Assembly: GCA_964588665.1 (NCBI GenBank)
Contig: CAZPQQ010000002.1
Location: forward strand, 1 to 64,000
Reading direction: 5' to 3'
DNA: 64,000 nt
Source of the DNA: UBA2160 sp964588665
GTDB taxonomy: Bacteria > Chloroflexota > Dehalococcoidia > Lucifugimonadales > UBA1123
How positions within the stretch are numbered: the stretch's first letter is position 1; each line of letters opens with the position of its first letter. The notes under the pieces were generated by a model. That model saw only the letters and a program-made list of their open reading frames with translations. It did not search any database and was not told where the DNA came from. Below, in pieces: positions 46,509 through 56,097 of the stretch. A program made the translations under genes and the position numbers.

Positions 46509-47458
46509 AGAGCAGGCAGGTAGGCTACGTTCTCATGGCGCTCATCGCCGTGGGAGTCGCCGGGCTCGCATTCAGGATCGTGGCCCTGGGCTCGGACGAG
46601 ACGATTCTCGAGGGCTTGGTGCAGGTGTCTTCCGAGGCCAGCGACAAGGTGGTGCTCCGAAGCGGAGCCGTCGAGACGGAACTGATACGGCTCGGGGACA
46701 CGGAAACAGGGTACGCTTGGTTGGTAGACGACCAACCTGTTTTCGAACCAAAGCTGAATCAGTTCTGGCTGGCCGTGTCAGACTTGTACGACGCCCAACT
46801 CGTGGCGACGAACCCCGCCAACCACTCGCGCATGGGAGTGGCGGACGGCGAAGGCGTAGAAGTTTCGTTCTTCCAGGACCGCCGGTCGCTTCAAGAGAAG
46901 CTGATCATCGGCAGCTGGAAACCCGATGTTCGTCTCTGCTACATTCGGCGGGCCGGAGCCGACGACGTGTTTGGCATTCCGTGCGCCCAGGGCAACACGT
47001 TTACGCCTGAGCCGGACGGCTGGAAGAACCCGGTGATCGCGGCCATCCCCCCAGACGAAGTCGAGAGCGTCGAGTTCACGTACTCAACTGAACAATTCGC
47101 GATTACGACTGACCCTGACGGTGAGTGGGTCATCGTCTTTCCCGAAGGCCAGGCTGAACCCGCCAACCCCGCGGCTATCAACAGCGTCCTGGGGTCGCTT
47201 CAGCTTCTTGTTTCGTCGGGTTTCGCCGATGAGCGAGAAACGGAGGATTTGAACTTCGCGACGCCCGACGCGATGGTTCGCATCATCACCGCTCCGGACG
47301 CGCCGACCCCCACAACGCGTTTGCGATTCCTGGACCGCGACGACCTGACGCTTTATCTGGCGATACCCAGCCAGCCCACCGTGTTCATCGTGGAAAAGCA
47401 GCGGGTCGAGGGTTTGCTGCTGATCGCTCAGAATTTCCTTTTGGATCTTGGCAACTAA
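46505..47458 (+). CDS. DUF4340-type membrane-anchored protein
   Basis: A 317-residue protein with one N-terminal membrane helix (residues 8-26) and a long beta-rich outer part with repeated similar strands (for example VVLRSGAVETELIRLGD and VEFTYSTEQFAITTDPDGEW). This is the common third partner of GldA-GldFG ABC systems (DUF4340). It overlaps the previous gene by four bases (ATGA), so all three form an operon. Confidence 0.8.
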   Translation: MKSRQVGYVLMALIAVGVAGLAFRIVALGSDETILEGLVQVSSEASDKVVLRSGAVETELIRLGDTETGYAWLVDDQPVFEPKLNQFWLAVSDLYDAQLVATNPANHSRMGVADGEGVEVSFFQDRRSLQEKLIIGSWKPDVRLCYIRRAGADDVFGIPCAQGNTFTPEPDGWKNPVIAAIPPDEVESVEFTYSTEQFAITTDPDGEWVIVFPEGQAEPANPAAINSVLGSLQLLVSSGFADERETEDLNFATPDAMVRIITAPDAPTPTTRLRFLDRDDLTLYLAIPSQPTVFIVEKQRVEGLLLIAQNFLLDLGN

Positions 47459-47681
47459 GCGTCTTAGATCGGCTTCGCCGCCAATGCCTTGACGTGCGCG
47501 TCGAGCCTTGGCGCAGGCACATTATCTCGGACGGCACGATATCTCTCGCGTAGGTCATTTGGATTGGACGATCGATGCGCCCTCGACCGACGACAGGTCG
47601 GCGATGGCGCGTGCAATCGAAGAGAGCGGCGTTCAGAGATCGGCGATCGTGATCGACCGGGAACGCATCGCCGGGAACCGG
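47459..47681. other. Intergenic region, no gene recognised
   Basis: The spacer between the convergent ABC operon and plsY has an open frame reading LDWTIDAPSTDDRSAMARAI that continues into plsY in antisense. I see no family and call nothing. Confidence 0.4.
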
Positions 47682-48338
47682 TTATTCGGCGAGTTGTTCG
47701 GCTCCGGTCATCTCGATGTCAGGAGCGCCGCGACGCCTGCGCGCGTGGCCCAGAATCGCATGACCGAACCCGATGAAAGCCAGGGTTCCCATCGCGGCCA
47801 TGGTTCTCATGTCACCGCCGGTCATCGCGTTGATAACCGCGATTGTGACATACCCTGAGATGACGCTGAACAGCGAGGTGTAGGGCATCCTTTGCCCTCC
47901 GAACGCGACGAGTCCGGCGACTGCAACCCCCACGAATCCGGCTACGCCGAAAACCGCCAACGTCGCACCGCCCAGAGTCGCCAGGCCGTCTCCGCCTTTG
48001 AGCAACGTGAACACTGAGTTCCAGTGCCCGACCACGGCCCCGGCGGCTGGTACAACAATCCATGCGTCTTCGACTCCGCCGATCCTCTGGGCGAAGATGA
48101 CGACGATTATTCCTTTGGCGAGATCTCCTAGGAAGACCACTGAGCCAGATTTGCGACCGACCGACTTCATGACGTTGGACGAGCCCGCCAAACCGGTGCC
48201 GGCCCGGAAAATATCCACGCCTTGGCGACGGCTCACCCGGTCCGCGAGCGGCAGAGCGCCGATCACGTACGCGAAGACAGTTGCCAGAAGCAGGCCCGAA
48301 ATATCAACCGAACTTAGGATCTCGCTGATGGATTGCAT
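47682..48338 (-). CDS. plsY: Glycerol-3-phosphate acyltransferase PlsY-like
   Basis: A 218-residue membrane enzyme that acylates glycerol-3-phosphate using acyl-phosphate, the first step of phospholipid synthesis. The conserved loops appear in altered form: GLAGSSNVMKSVGRKSG for motif 1 and GHWNSVFTLLKGGDGLATLGG for motif 2, with aspartate replacing lysine in the usual GGKG. Five membrane helices are predicted. The ATG at 48338 has GGGAGG upstream. Because the motifs deviate, activity is not certain. Confidence 0.8.
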   Translation of the reverse strand: MQSISEILSSVDISGLLLATVFAYVIGALPLADRVSRRQGVDIFRAGTGLAGSSNVMKSVGRKSGSVVFLGDLAKGIIVVIFAQRIGGVEDAWIVVPAAGAVVGHWNSVFTLLKGGDGLATLGGATLAVFGVAGFVGVAVAGLVAFGGQRMPYTSLFSVISGYVTIAVINAMTGGDMRTMAAMGTLAFIGFGHAILGHARRRRGAPDIEMTGAEQLAE

Positions 48339-48370
48339 ATACAGACCTCCCAATGTCGCACCCTATTTTG

Positions 48371-48399
48371 ATTGTAACGACTGCCCTGCTTAACAGCAA
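48371..48399 (-). promoter_or_regulatory. Promoter of plsY
   Basis: TTGCTG (48394-48399), 17-base spacer and TACAAT (48371-48376) on the minus strand. The rest of 48400-48643 shows no other feature. Confidence 0.65.
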
Positions 48400-48643
48400 T
48401 ACCCCGTCGTGCCTGAGTTCGCAGACAAGGGGATCGAGTTTTTGCGTCATTTGCGGGAATAGGCGGATTCACACCCATATGCCGGAAAGTGCGTAGAGCG
48501 TCGGACACAGATTTGATCGCTGAACTCTGGGGAAATGCCCCAACACATGCCAGGCTTGGCGGTTTTCTCTGTTGAGGGTCATCCAGGGCACTGGTCCGCG
48601 CCGAGATTCTGTGTGACGCTGTTCGAGACCGCTCCGAAGGCGG

Positions 48644-50185
48644 TTATCGGCTCATCATCGCCCTGATCGCGTCCATGTCCAGGTTCGCGCGCACCAGCGC
48701 GGCCAGCTTGTCGAACTCGCCTTCTTGCGAAAAGGATTCGTCCTCGAAACGCAACTTTCGCCCGACCCGTCGAGCCAAGTTGGTCAGAATCAGTCGCCTT
48801 ACTCGAGTGCTGGCGAACATGCCGTGAGTGTAGGAACCGAGAATCCAACCGTCCTCGCTGGAGTAGCCGACGACCCCGTCCGCGGGCGCACCAGACCTGG
48901 TTTTGACCGCAATCGAGGGCATGGCGCTCCGAATGCCCGTGCCTGCGACCGGACGCGTTTCGCCCATGTGGATCTCGTACGTGTCGAAGCGGATGCCGTC
49001 AGCGCCTTCGAGCAACCCGACGCCGTGGGTCACCTCGGCGACGACGCGGTTCGTCCGCTTCTCTTCACCGAAACGCGTCTCGATGGCCAACTGCTCGAGA
49101 CCCGGAACGTCGCCGAGGTCCGACTCCAGCGACATCGGATCCGCGATCGTGGCGCCAAGCATCTGCAGCCCTCCGCAGACCCCTATCAGAGCGGTTCCCG
49201 ACGCCGCCAACCGCACGATCGCCTCGGCCATTCCGGACCTGCGTAAATAGGCTAAGTCGGTCGCCGTGGTCTTCGTTCCGGGGATGATGATGAGGTCGGG
49301 CTTCCCGATCTGGCTCGCTTCTCGCGCGTATTTGAGTTGAACCGAGTGTTCGCGGGCCAACGGATCGAAGTCGTCGAAATTGGCGATGTGCGGCAGCACG
49401 ACGACGACAATCCTGAGAGCCTCCGCGTCTGGTTTCGCGGTCGGACCGGAAGTGGCTTGTGCCGCGCTGGCGGCGTCCTCCTCGGGGACGTAGATGTCGT
49501 GGAAGTACGGGAGGACGCCAATTACCGGCACTGCTGTGAGCCCTTCGATCTGCCTGAGTCCGGGCTCCAGGAGCGTGATGTCTCCCCTGAACTTGTTGAT
49601 GATGAATCCCTGGACCAGCGCTCGTTCTCGGTCGTCCAGCAGCGCCACGGTCCCGAAAAACGACGCGAACACTCCGCCTTTGTCGATGTCGCCGATCAGC
49701 AGCACCGGCGACCGCGCGTACAGCGCCACCTCCATATTGACGATGTCGCCCTGCCTCAGGTTGATCTCAGCCGGACTTCCCGCCCCTTCCACGACGACCA
49801 CGTCGTACTCGGCGCGGAGTCGGTCCAACGCCCCTGTCACGACGCCCCAAAGCCGGGCTTTGCGTGTCGGGTACCCCTTCGAGTCCAGCGTCCCGTCTGG
49901 GCGTCCCATGACGACGAGTTGTGCCCGGTAGTCGGCCTCGGGTTTCAGCAGGATCGGGTTCATGTCCACCGTCGGCGCCACACCGGCCGCCTCGGCCTGC
50001 ACGACCTGCGCTCTGCCGATCTCAAGGCCGTCCGGAGTGACGCCCGCGTTCAGCGACATGTTCTGCGCTTTGAACGGCGCCACCCGCAACCCGTCCTGGG
50101 CGAAGATGCGACACAACGCGGAAACCAGCACGCTCTTACCGACCGACGAGCCGGTGCCCTGCACCATGATGACTTTTGCGGTCAC
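48644..50185 (-). CDS. cobQ: Cobyric acid synthase
   Basis: Glutamine-dependent amidation of the side chains of adenosyl-cobyrinic acid diamide, giving cobyric acid. The 513 residues show a BioD-like ATP loop GTGSSVGKS near 10-18, then a class I glutamine amidotransferase with cysteine in VCGGLQMLG near 335 and a histidine in SYTHGMFAS near 450. It is the last gene of a riboswitch operon for corrinoid uptake, so it probably supports salvage. The GTG start overlaps the btuD stop as GTGA. Confidence 0.95.
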   Translation of the reverse strand: MTAKVIMVQGTGSSVGKSVLVSALCRIFAQDGLRVAPFKAQNMSLNAGVTPDGLEIGRAQVVQAEAAGVAPTVDMNPILLKPEADYRAQLVVMGRPDGTLDSKGYPTRKARLWGVVTGALDRLRAEYDVVVVEGAGSPAEINLRQGDIVNMEVALYARSPVLLIGDIDKGGVFASFFGTVALLDDRERALVQGFIINKFRGDITLLEPGLRQIEGLTAVPVIGVLPYFHDIYVPEEDAASAAQATSGPTAKPDAEALRIVVVVLPHIANFDDFDPLAREHSVQLKYAREASQIGKPDLIIIPGTKTTATDLAYLRRSGMAEAIVRLAASGTALIGVCGGLQMLGATIADPMSLESDLGDVPGLEQLAIETRFGEEKRTNRVVAEVTHGVGLLEGADGIRFDTYEIHMGETRPVAGTGIRSAMPSIAVKTRSGAPADGVVGYSSEDGWILGSYTHGMFASTRVRRLILTNLARRVGRKLRFEDESFSQEGEFDKLAALVRANLDMDAIRAMMSR

Positions 50186-51057
50186 GCGTCGTCCCTTGTC
50201 GGTTCGACGCCGCTCGACCGCGCGCTCACCACGACCGGCATGCCGGTGTCTGGATGCGACATCACGCGCACCTTTGTGCCGTAAACCGCCTCGATGTTCT
50301 GCTCGGTGAGAACTGTTGCCGGCGGTCCTTTGGCGAAGTTGCGGCCCTGGTGGATGATTACGATTCTGTCGCAGAATTGCGCAGCCAGGGTGAGGTCGTG
50401 CATCGCCACGACGACGGCGCCTTCAGCCTCGCGCTTGAGATCGCCCAACAGCTCCATAACCGCGGGCTGGTGCGCGATGTCCAGGTTTGACGTTGGCTCG
50501 TCCAGCAGCATCACCGGGGCTTGTTGCGCCAAGGCTAATGCGATGAGCACTCGCTGCTTCTCGCCTCCGGACAGGTTCTCGAATCTGCGCTGGGCGAGAT
50601 CGTCCGTTCCAGTGAGCGCCATGGAGTGCATTGCTATCTCGGCGTCCCGACGCCCCTCCCATTGCAGCAAGCCCAGGTGAGGATTGCGCCCGAGGAGGAC
50701 GAGATCGAAAGCCGTCAAACCCATGGGCGTCCGAGGGTCCTGGGGCACGACCGACACGAGCCTGGCTCTCTCGGACGTGGGCATCCGACGGGTTTCTTCT
50801 CCGAGGATCACTACGCTGCCGCCAAGAGGCTGGAGCACGCCGCTCAGGAGCTTCAACAGCGTCGTCTTCCCCGTGCCGTTCGGGCCCACCAGCCCCACCA
50901 GCTCGCCTTTCGCCGCCCGGAAGTTGAAGCCGTCCAACACGCTCCGGCTGTTGTAGGCGAAACGAAGGTCGCGCACTTCCAAGGCCTGAGGGGCGCCGTA
51001 GTCGTGGTTTGGGTTGGTTTTTGCGTTCAAGTTAGCTATCCTGCGCTCACAAACCAA
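50182..51057 (-). CDS. btuD: Corrinoid ABC transporter ATPase
   Basis: A 291-residue FecE/BtuD type ATPase. Walker A GPNGTGKTTLL lies near residue 58, signature LSGGEKQRVLIALA near 165 and Walker B VMLLDEPTSNLD near 187. Position between the BtuC permease and cobQ under a cobalamin riboswitch fixes its likely substrate. The start is a TTG overlapping the end of btuC; a TTG ten codons later is also possible. Confidence 0.93.
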   Translation of the reverse strand: MVCERRIANLNAKTNPNHDYGAPQALEVRDLRFAYNSRSVLDGFNFRAAKGELVGLVGPNGTGKTTLLKLLSGVLQPLGGSVVILGEETRRMPTSERARLVSVVPQDPRTPMGLTAFDLVLLGRNPHLGLLQWEGRRDAEIAMHSMALTGTDDLAQRRFENLSGGEKQRVLIALALAQQAPVMLLDEPTSNLDIAHQPAVMELLGDLKREAEGAVVVAMHDLTLAAQFCDRIVIIHQGRNFAKGPPATVLTEQNIEAVYGTKVRVMSHPDTGMPVVVSARSSGVEPTRDDA

Positions 51058-52147
51058 CGGCTTTTCGGCTTCGCAGCAGATAAAGGAAAAACGGGGCGCC
51101 GCAGAATGCCGTCACGACTCCCACGGGGAGCTCGGCGGGACTGACGATGGTTCTGGCGACAAGATCGGCGAGTATGAGGAACCCGGCTCCGACAAGAGCG
51201 GACATCGGCAACAGGAACCGGTAGTCGCCGCCCCACGCCAGCCGAACTACGTGCGGCGCCACCAGCCCGACGAACCCGATGAGCCCGCTGAACGACACCG
51301 CGGCCGCGGTCGCGAGCGTCGCGGACCCGATCAGGAGCAGCTTGGTGCGCTCGACGTTCACGCCGAGTTGCGCCGCGTGGTCCTCGTCCAACTGCAGAAC
51401 GTTGAGTATTCTGCCGTAGCCAGCCAACAGAGCCGCGGCTGGCACGAGATACACCAAGACAATCGCGCTGTGACTCCACCTGGCCGAGATGAATCCGCCG
51501 AGCAGCCAGCTCAGCAGCGGTCGCAAGTCCGGGTCGCTACGCACCATCAGCAGGCTCATTGCAGCCCCGGCCAGCGACGCGATGGCGACGCCCGCCAAGA
51601 TCAGCGTGGTCAACGGCGTTCCGGTCGACCGGCGGGCGATCATGTACGCGAGCGAAACGGCGCCAAGGCCTCCGGCGAACGCCGCGACCGGCAACAGGTT
51701 CAGCGCGCCGATGAACAGCGGCACGCCGGTGATCAAGACGATCGTGGCGCCCAGACCCGCCCCTGACGCCACGCCGATCAGATACGGATCGGCCAGTGGG
51801 TTCTTGAACAATCCCTGATACGCGGCCCCTGAGGTCGCCAGTGCCGCGCCGACGATTCCGGCCAGCGCCACCCTGGGCAGTCGAAGCTGCAGCAGAATCG
51901 TCTCGGAGGTCCCGGGCCAATCCGCTGTCGGGTCGAAGACCGGAAGCTTCGAGGTGAGGATCTTCGCGACCGTCAGAGGCGGGATGCCGACCGACCCCTG
52001 ACTGACGGCCAGAATCGCCAGCATCGCCACGGCGCCGACCGCGATGACGAGACGCCACCACGGGTAGCGCAGCCCGACCGATGCCGGAATGGGCCTGGCG
52101 CCACTCTCAGATGCTCGCGCTCCTAGCTCTCGTGCCGAATGGCTCAA
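51047..52147 (-). CDS. btuC: Corrinoid ABC transporter permease
   Basis: A 366-residue FecCD/BtuC family permease with about ten membrane helices. It has LPRVALAGIVGAALATSGAA near 110, FKNPLADPYLIGVASGAG near 133 and FVGLVAPHVVRL near 286, where it contacts the ATPase. It overlaps btuD at the 3' end and lies 40 bases after btuF. Confidence 0.95.
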   Translation of the reverse strand: MSHSARELGARASESGARPIPASVGLRYPWWRLVIAVGAVAMLAILAVSQGSVGIPPLTVAKILTSKLPVFDPTADWPGTSETILLQLRLPRVALAGIVGAALATSGAAYQGLFKNPLADPYLIGVASGAGLGATIVLITGVPLFIGALNLLPVAAFAGGLGAVSLAYMIARRSTGTPLTTLILAGVAIASLAGAAMSLLMVRSDPDLRPLLSWLLGGFISARWSHSAIVLVYLVPAAALLAGYGRILNVLQLDEDHAAQLGVNVERTKLLLIGSATLATAAAVSFSGLIGFVGLVAPHVVRLAWGGDYRFLLPMSALVGAGFLILADLVARTIVSPAELPVGVVTAFCGAPFFLYLLRSRKAVGL

Positions 52148-52186
52148 ATCAGTCTTCCGGATTCACTTGCGAATTCGGCTGTTCCA

Positions 52187-53284
52187 TCACCTGAACAGGC
52201 CAGGATAGACCCACGCCGCCAGGTCTTCGATGCCTTTGACGAACCGGGGGCTTGCGATGCTCAACGCGTCCGAAGTCGGGACGTAGATCGCGCCGTTCTG
52301 AACGGCCAGGACGCCGGCGAACGCCGGGTTCGTGCTGATGTTGTCCCCGTATGAAGCGATGATGAGCGCCGGGTCACTCTCGACGATAACCTCTGGACTC
52401 AACTGAGCGTAGCCTTTAATCTCAGCGGCGATGTTCTCCAGACTAAGTAGATCGAACACCTGCTGGATCAGCGTTCCCTGCCCCGGAGTCCAAAGGTCTC
52501 CCTCGTCCTGGAACACCGTGGGACCGGCCCCGAAGCGCTCCATCGTGCTGACGACCGCATCGACCCGCTCCTCGAAATCGTCTGCCACCGCGTCCGCGGC
52601 CTCAGGATTGCCGACGATGTCCCCCCAGAGTCGAGTTCGATCTGCCACCTGCGTGAACTCGTCGGTGAGCGTAGCCAGGTAGAACACCTTCAAACCGGCG
52701 CGCTCGAGGTCTTCCTTGAACGTGTCGAAGAAGATGAACACCAGGTCGGGCTCGAGAGCGACGGTCGTTTCGATGTCCATGCTGAAAGCGCCGCCCAACC
52801 TGGTCACGTCGGCCGCTTCCGGCGGATAGAACACGAAGTCGTGCGTCCCGATTACCCTGTGGCCCTCCCCGATCGCGAACAGAATCTCGACGACGGCCGA
52901 GTCGAAAGCCACGATTCGCACGGGCGCCTCGTCGAAAACGATCTCGTCGCCGTTCGAGTCCGTGACGACAAGCGGGTATGTCACGGTCGCCGCCACCGGC
53001 TCGGGCGCGGGCGTTGGCGAGGGTATCTCTACGACACGGACGACGGGCTGTCGGGTGGGCATGGGCGTCGATGTCGGTACGGCCGTGGCCGCCGGATCCG
53101 CGGGCGCAGGAGGCAGAGGCTGTGCCGGCGCTGGATTCGGGGCGGGCGCCTGGAGTGTGCTAGGCGCTTGCACCGCCGATGTTGCAGCGCTTGGCAGCGC
53201 GGGCGCGGCCGCCGGCTCTGCGCTACAAGCGGCTAGGAGCGACACCACCAGTCCAAATATTAGTGCGGATACTCGTAGCTTCAC
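52187..53284 (-). CDS. btuF: Corrinoid-binding lipoprotein
   Basis: The periplasmic or surface binding protein of the transporter, 365 residues from the GTG at 53284, which follows GAGGAGG. A lipoprotein signal ends in LVVSLLAAC near residue 20. A low-complexity Ala/Pro/Thr linker (about 25-95) ties the receptor to the membrane. The rest is a helical-backbone receptor with RIVAFDSAVVEILFAIGEG and LEPDLVFIF, as in BtuF/FhuD proteins. An earlier in-frame start at 53359 would lie in the riboswitch terminator region. Confidence 0.92.
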   Translation of the reverse strand: MKLRVSALIFGLVVSLLAACSAEPAAAPALPSAATSAVQAPSTLQAPAPNPAPAQPLPPAPADPAATAVPTSTPMPTRQPVVRVVEIPSPTPAPEPVAATVTYPLVVTDSNGDEIVFDEAPVRIVAFDSAVVEILFAIGEGHRVIGTHDFVFYPPEAADVTRLGGAFSMDIETTVALEPDLVFIFFDTFKEDLERAGLKVFYLATLTDEFTQVADRTRLWGDIVGNPEAADAVADDFEERVDAVVSTMERFGAGPTVFQDEGDLWTPGQGTLIQQVFDLLSLENIAAEIKGYAQLSPEVIVESDPALIIASYGDNISTNPAFAGVLAVQNGAIYVPTSDALSIASPRFVKGIEDLAAWVYPGLFR

Positions 53285-53357
53285 TGCAAATTCCTCCTCA
53301 TTTCTCGAATGAGGTCCGGAGCGGGCGCCGTCCGCCACTTTACCGCTAATCAAGGGC

Positions 53358-53386
53358 AAAAAAAACCGCTTCCACTGAGGAAGCGG
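53358..53386 (-). terminator. Riboswitch terminator
   Basis: CCGCTTCC, TCAGT loop and GGAAGCGG followed by eight T on the minus strand, the expression platform of the cobalamin riboswitch. Confidence 0.85.
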
Positions 53387-53562
53387 GCATTGGCGGAGCG
53401 AAGCCTGATTCCCGTACCTTTCCTCGAAGGCCAGAACATGGACGGGAGCTGTGGACCGGGCTCGCCCTGAATATCTCAGGACCTACCGTTGCGGGACAGC
53501 GCCGGACTTTGACCGGCTTCCTCATTCGAGCCTTCCGTGAAGGCACTCCCACCACGTGTATG
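53358..53562 (-). promoter_or_regulatory. Cobalamin riboswitch
   Basis: The minus strand carries the conserved core AGCCGGTCAAAGTCCGGC then GCTGTCCCGCAACGGT (53485-53518), with GGTGGGAGTGCC 5' of it and AATCAGGCTTCG near the 3' end, ahead of a terminator. Binding of B12 should stop transcription into btuFCD-cobQ. Confidence 0.93.
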
Positions 53563-54086
53563 TGTTTGTTAACCCGCCCGGCGTTTCCGAGCGACCAGGA
53601 TATGTTCACATTATATGCGCGGCACTGTCAAGAATCGAATTGGCGCCCGGTTGGATCGGGAGCCGATGCGGCTCAATCACTATCGATTCTGGGGAATGTT
53701 CAAGCGTCGATCCGTCTGTGAATCTTGATTCGGCGACGGCGGGTCCCCAGTTGGTTGAAAACAGGGCCAAAATCGCCTTGAATTGCCTAGATTCAGGCGC
53801 GGCGCAATTGAGTTTATGCTGTACAAATGTTAGAATATATGTGTTGATGATAATCCGAACAAGTACAGGAAATCTCCCAAACTCCCGAAGAGTAGCCGGA
53901 GTGACCCAACCTTGGCTCCAGCCAGGCGTCGGCTTCGGACCCCACAAATCCACCGGTGAGTCGTGTTGCGCTCAGTCGATTGAGGTTGGCCCCACGCCTA
54001 ACTCGCGCCTGTTTACAGCAGCGCCTTATCAGTCCACATCCAGAATGGCACAACTGCGCGGATCATAACTTCGTCAGGAGTATTGT
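53563..54086 (+). other. Spacer with the gyrB promoter
   Basis: Mostly non-coding. It holds the gyrB promoter and a leader of about 240 bases. No further element was recognised. Confidence 0.5.
53808..53836 (+). promoter_or_regulatory. gyrB promoter
   Basis: TTGAGT (53808-53813), a 17-base spacer and TAGAAT (53831-53836), preceded by TGT. It would give a long leader before gyrB. Confidence 0.75.
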
Positions 54087-56036
54087 ATGGCCACGTCGAA
54101 AGCAGAACAACCGGGGACCCAGTACACAGCGGACGATATCCAGGTCCTCGAAGGCATGGAGGCCGTGCGCCGTCGCCCCGGCATGTATATCGGGAGCACG
54201 GATCAACGCGGGCTTCATCACCTGATCTACGAGCTCGTTGACAACAGCGTAGACGAGTTCATGGCTGGTCAGAGCAGTTGCGTCCGGATCACCATCGCCA
54301 AAGACGGGCTCGTAACCGTCACCGACGATGGTCGTGGCATACCCGTCGACAAACACGCGACCACCGGATTCTCCGGCGTTGAGACCGTGATGACCACATT
54401 GCACGCGGGCGGAAAGTTCGGCGGCAAGGCCTATACGGTGTCCGGCGGCCTTCATGGCGTCGGGGCATCGGTGGTCAACGCTTTAGCCTCTCACCTGCTG
54501 GTAGAGGTCTCGCGGGGCAGTCGCGTCTACCACCAGGAGTTCTCCCGCGGCAAAAGGCAGACAGATCTGAAGTACAGGCAGGCCCCGGAATCGGCCAACG
54601 GCGACACGGGAACCGCCATCTCGTTCATGTACGACACGGAGATATTCGAAGACGCCACGTTCGACTTCAATATTCTCGCCCAACGATTCAAGGAGATGGC
54701 CTACCTCAACAAAGGGCTTGAGATTCAGTTCCGAAGCGAGTACCACGACGCCCTCTGGCCGAACAACGAGGTGACCTACTACTTCGACGGCGGCATCGCC
54801 AGCTTCGTTAAGAACCTCAACCAGGCGCGAGAGGTCGTCCACGAAGAGCCGATCTACGTGGAGAAGCAGCTCGACGGCACCATCGTCGAGGCCGCCCTCC
54901 AGTACAACGACAGCTTCACCGAGTTCGTCTACTCTTTCGCCAACTGCATCAACACCGTCGACGGCGGTTCGCACGTCACCGGGTTCCGGTCCGCCATGAC
55001 CAGGGTCCTCAACGACTACGGGCGCAAGCAAAAGCTGATCAAAGACAACGAACCCAACCTCGCCGGCGAAGAGACTCGCGAGGGACTGACTGCGGTTATC
55101 AGCGTCAAATTGACCGATCCGCAGTTCGAAGGCCAAACCAAAGGCAAGCTTGGCAATCCTGAGGTGCGAACGCAGGTGGAGGCGGTGCTGGCCGAGGCTG
55201 TTCAACACTACCTCGAAGACAATCCCGTCGACGCCAAACGCATCCTCGATAAGTGCCTTACGGCGCAAAGGGCTCGGGAAGCCGCACGCAAGGCGCGTGA
55301 CCTCATCATCCGCAAGAACGCCATGGACGGCGGCGGACTGCCCGGGAAGCTGGCCGACTGCTCTGAGAAGAACCCCGAGTTCTGCGAGCTCTATCTCGTG
55401 GAGGGCGACTCGGCGGGAGGCACCGCCAAGATGGGCCGCGATCGTCGCACCCAGGCCATCCTGCCGCTCTGGGGCAAGATACTGAACGTCGAGAAGGCCC
55501 GTGCCGACAAGATGCTCGGCCACGACGCCATCCGAGCCATGGTCACCGCCATCGGCGGAGGTCTCGACGACGACATGGACCTCACGAAGCTGCGGTATCA
55601 TCGCGTCATCATCATGACCGACGCCGACGTCGACGGCTCGCATATCCGCACCCTGATGCTGACGTTCTTCTACCGGCACATGCAGGATCTGGTCGATCAC
55701 GGCCACCTCTACATCGCACAGCCGCCGCTGTACAAGATCACTGCCGGCAAGCAGATTCACTATGCCTACAGCGAGGGCGAACACGAGGGGATCATGGTCC
55801 AGCTCGAGAAGAAGCGGACCGTGACCTTGCAGCGCTACAAGGGCCTCGGAGAGATGACCGCCGACCAGCTCTGGGAGACCACGATGAACCCGGAGGAGCG
55901 GACCCTGCTCCAGGTGTCCGTCGAAGACGCCGCGGTCGCCGACGATGTCTTCCGAACGCTGATGGGCGACGTGGTGGAGCCTCGCAAGAACTTCATCCAG
56001 ACCCACGCCCTCGAGGTCAAGAACCTCGACGTGTAA
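54087..56036 (+). CDS. gyrB: DNA gyrase subunit B
   Basis: ATPase subunit of the type II topoisomerase that introduces negative supercoils. The 649 residues have the ATP-binding GHKL fold (VDNSVDEF near 52, DDGRGIPV near 82, GGLHGVGASVVN near 125), a transducer and the TOPRIM domain (LVEGDSAGG near 438, TDADVDGSHIR near 512). It ends HALEVKNLDV, as in GyrB proteins. No gyrA or dnaA is adjacent. Confidence 0.96.
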   Translation: MATSKAEQPGTQYTADDIQVLEGMEAVRRRPGMYIGSTDQRGLHHLIYELVDNSVDEFMAGQSSCVRITIAKDGLVTVTDDGRGIPVDKHATTGFSGVETVMTTLHAGGKFGGKAYTVSGGLHGVGASVVNALASHLLVEVSRGSRVYHQEFSRGKRQTDLKYRQAPESANGDTGTAISFMYDTEIFEDATFDFNILAQRFKEMAYLNKGLEIQFRSEYHDALWPNNEVTYYFDGGIASFVKNLNQAREVVHEEPIYVEKQLDGTIVEAALQYNDSFTEFVYSFANCINTVDGGSHVTGFRSAMTRVLNDYGRKQKLIKDNEPNLAGEETREGLTAVISVKLTDPQFEGQTKGKLGNPEVRTQVEAVLAEAVQHYLEDNPVDAKRILDKCLTAQRAREAARKARDLIIRKNAMDGGGLPGKLADCSEKNPEFCELYLVEGDSAGGTAKMGRDRRTQAILPLWGKILNVEKARADKMLGHDAIRAMVTAIGGGLDDDMDLTKLRYHRVIIMTDADVDGSHIRTLMLTFFYRHMQDLVDHGHLYIAQPPLYKITAGKQIHYAYSEGEHEGIMVQLEKKRTVTLQRYKGLGEMTADQLWETTMNPEERTLLQVSVEDAAVADDVFRTLMGDVVEPRKNFIQTHALEVKNLDV

Positions 56037-56063
56037 CCCGCCCGCGGGACCAACCTGGTGCGA

Positions 56064-56097
56064 CGACGGGCTTGACACCATGTCGGGCCCGTTTTCT
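56064..56097 (+). terminator. Terminator after gyrB
   Basis: ACGGGC and GCCCGT pair across a short loop, followed by TTTTCTGTT. Further on, 56098-56445 shows no gene; the segment CATTCTGATCG looks like part of a short dispersed repeat. Confidence 0.6.

Noticed and set aside
43114..47458. Gliding motility operon
   Set aside because: Only the ABC part is present; such genes occur in many non-gliding bacteria.
47508..47858. A plus frame that runs into plsY
   Set aside because: Half of it is antisense to plsY and no family is recognised.
54483..56081. A 532-codon minus-strand frame opposite gyrB
   Set aside because: Antisense to an unmistakable gyrB with no protein motif.
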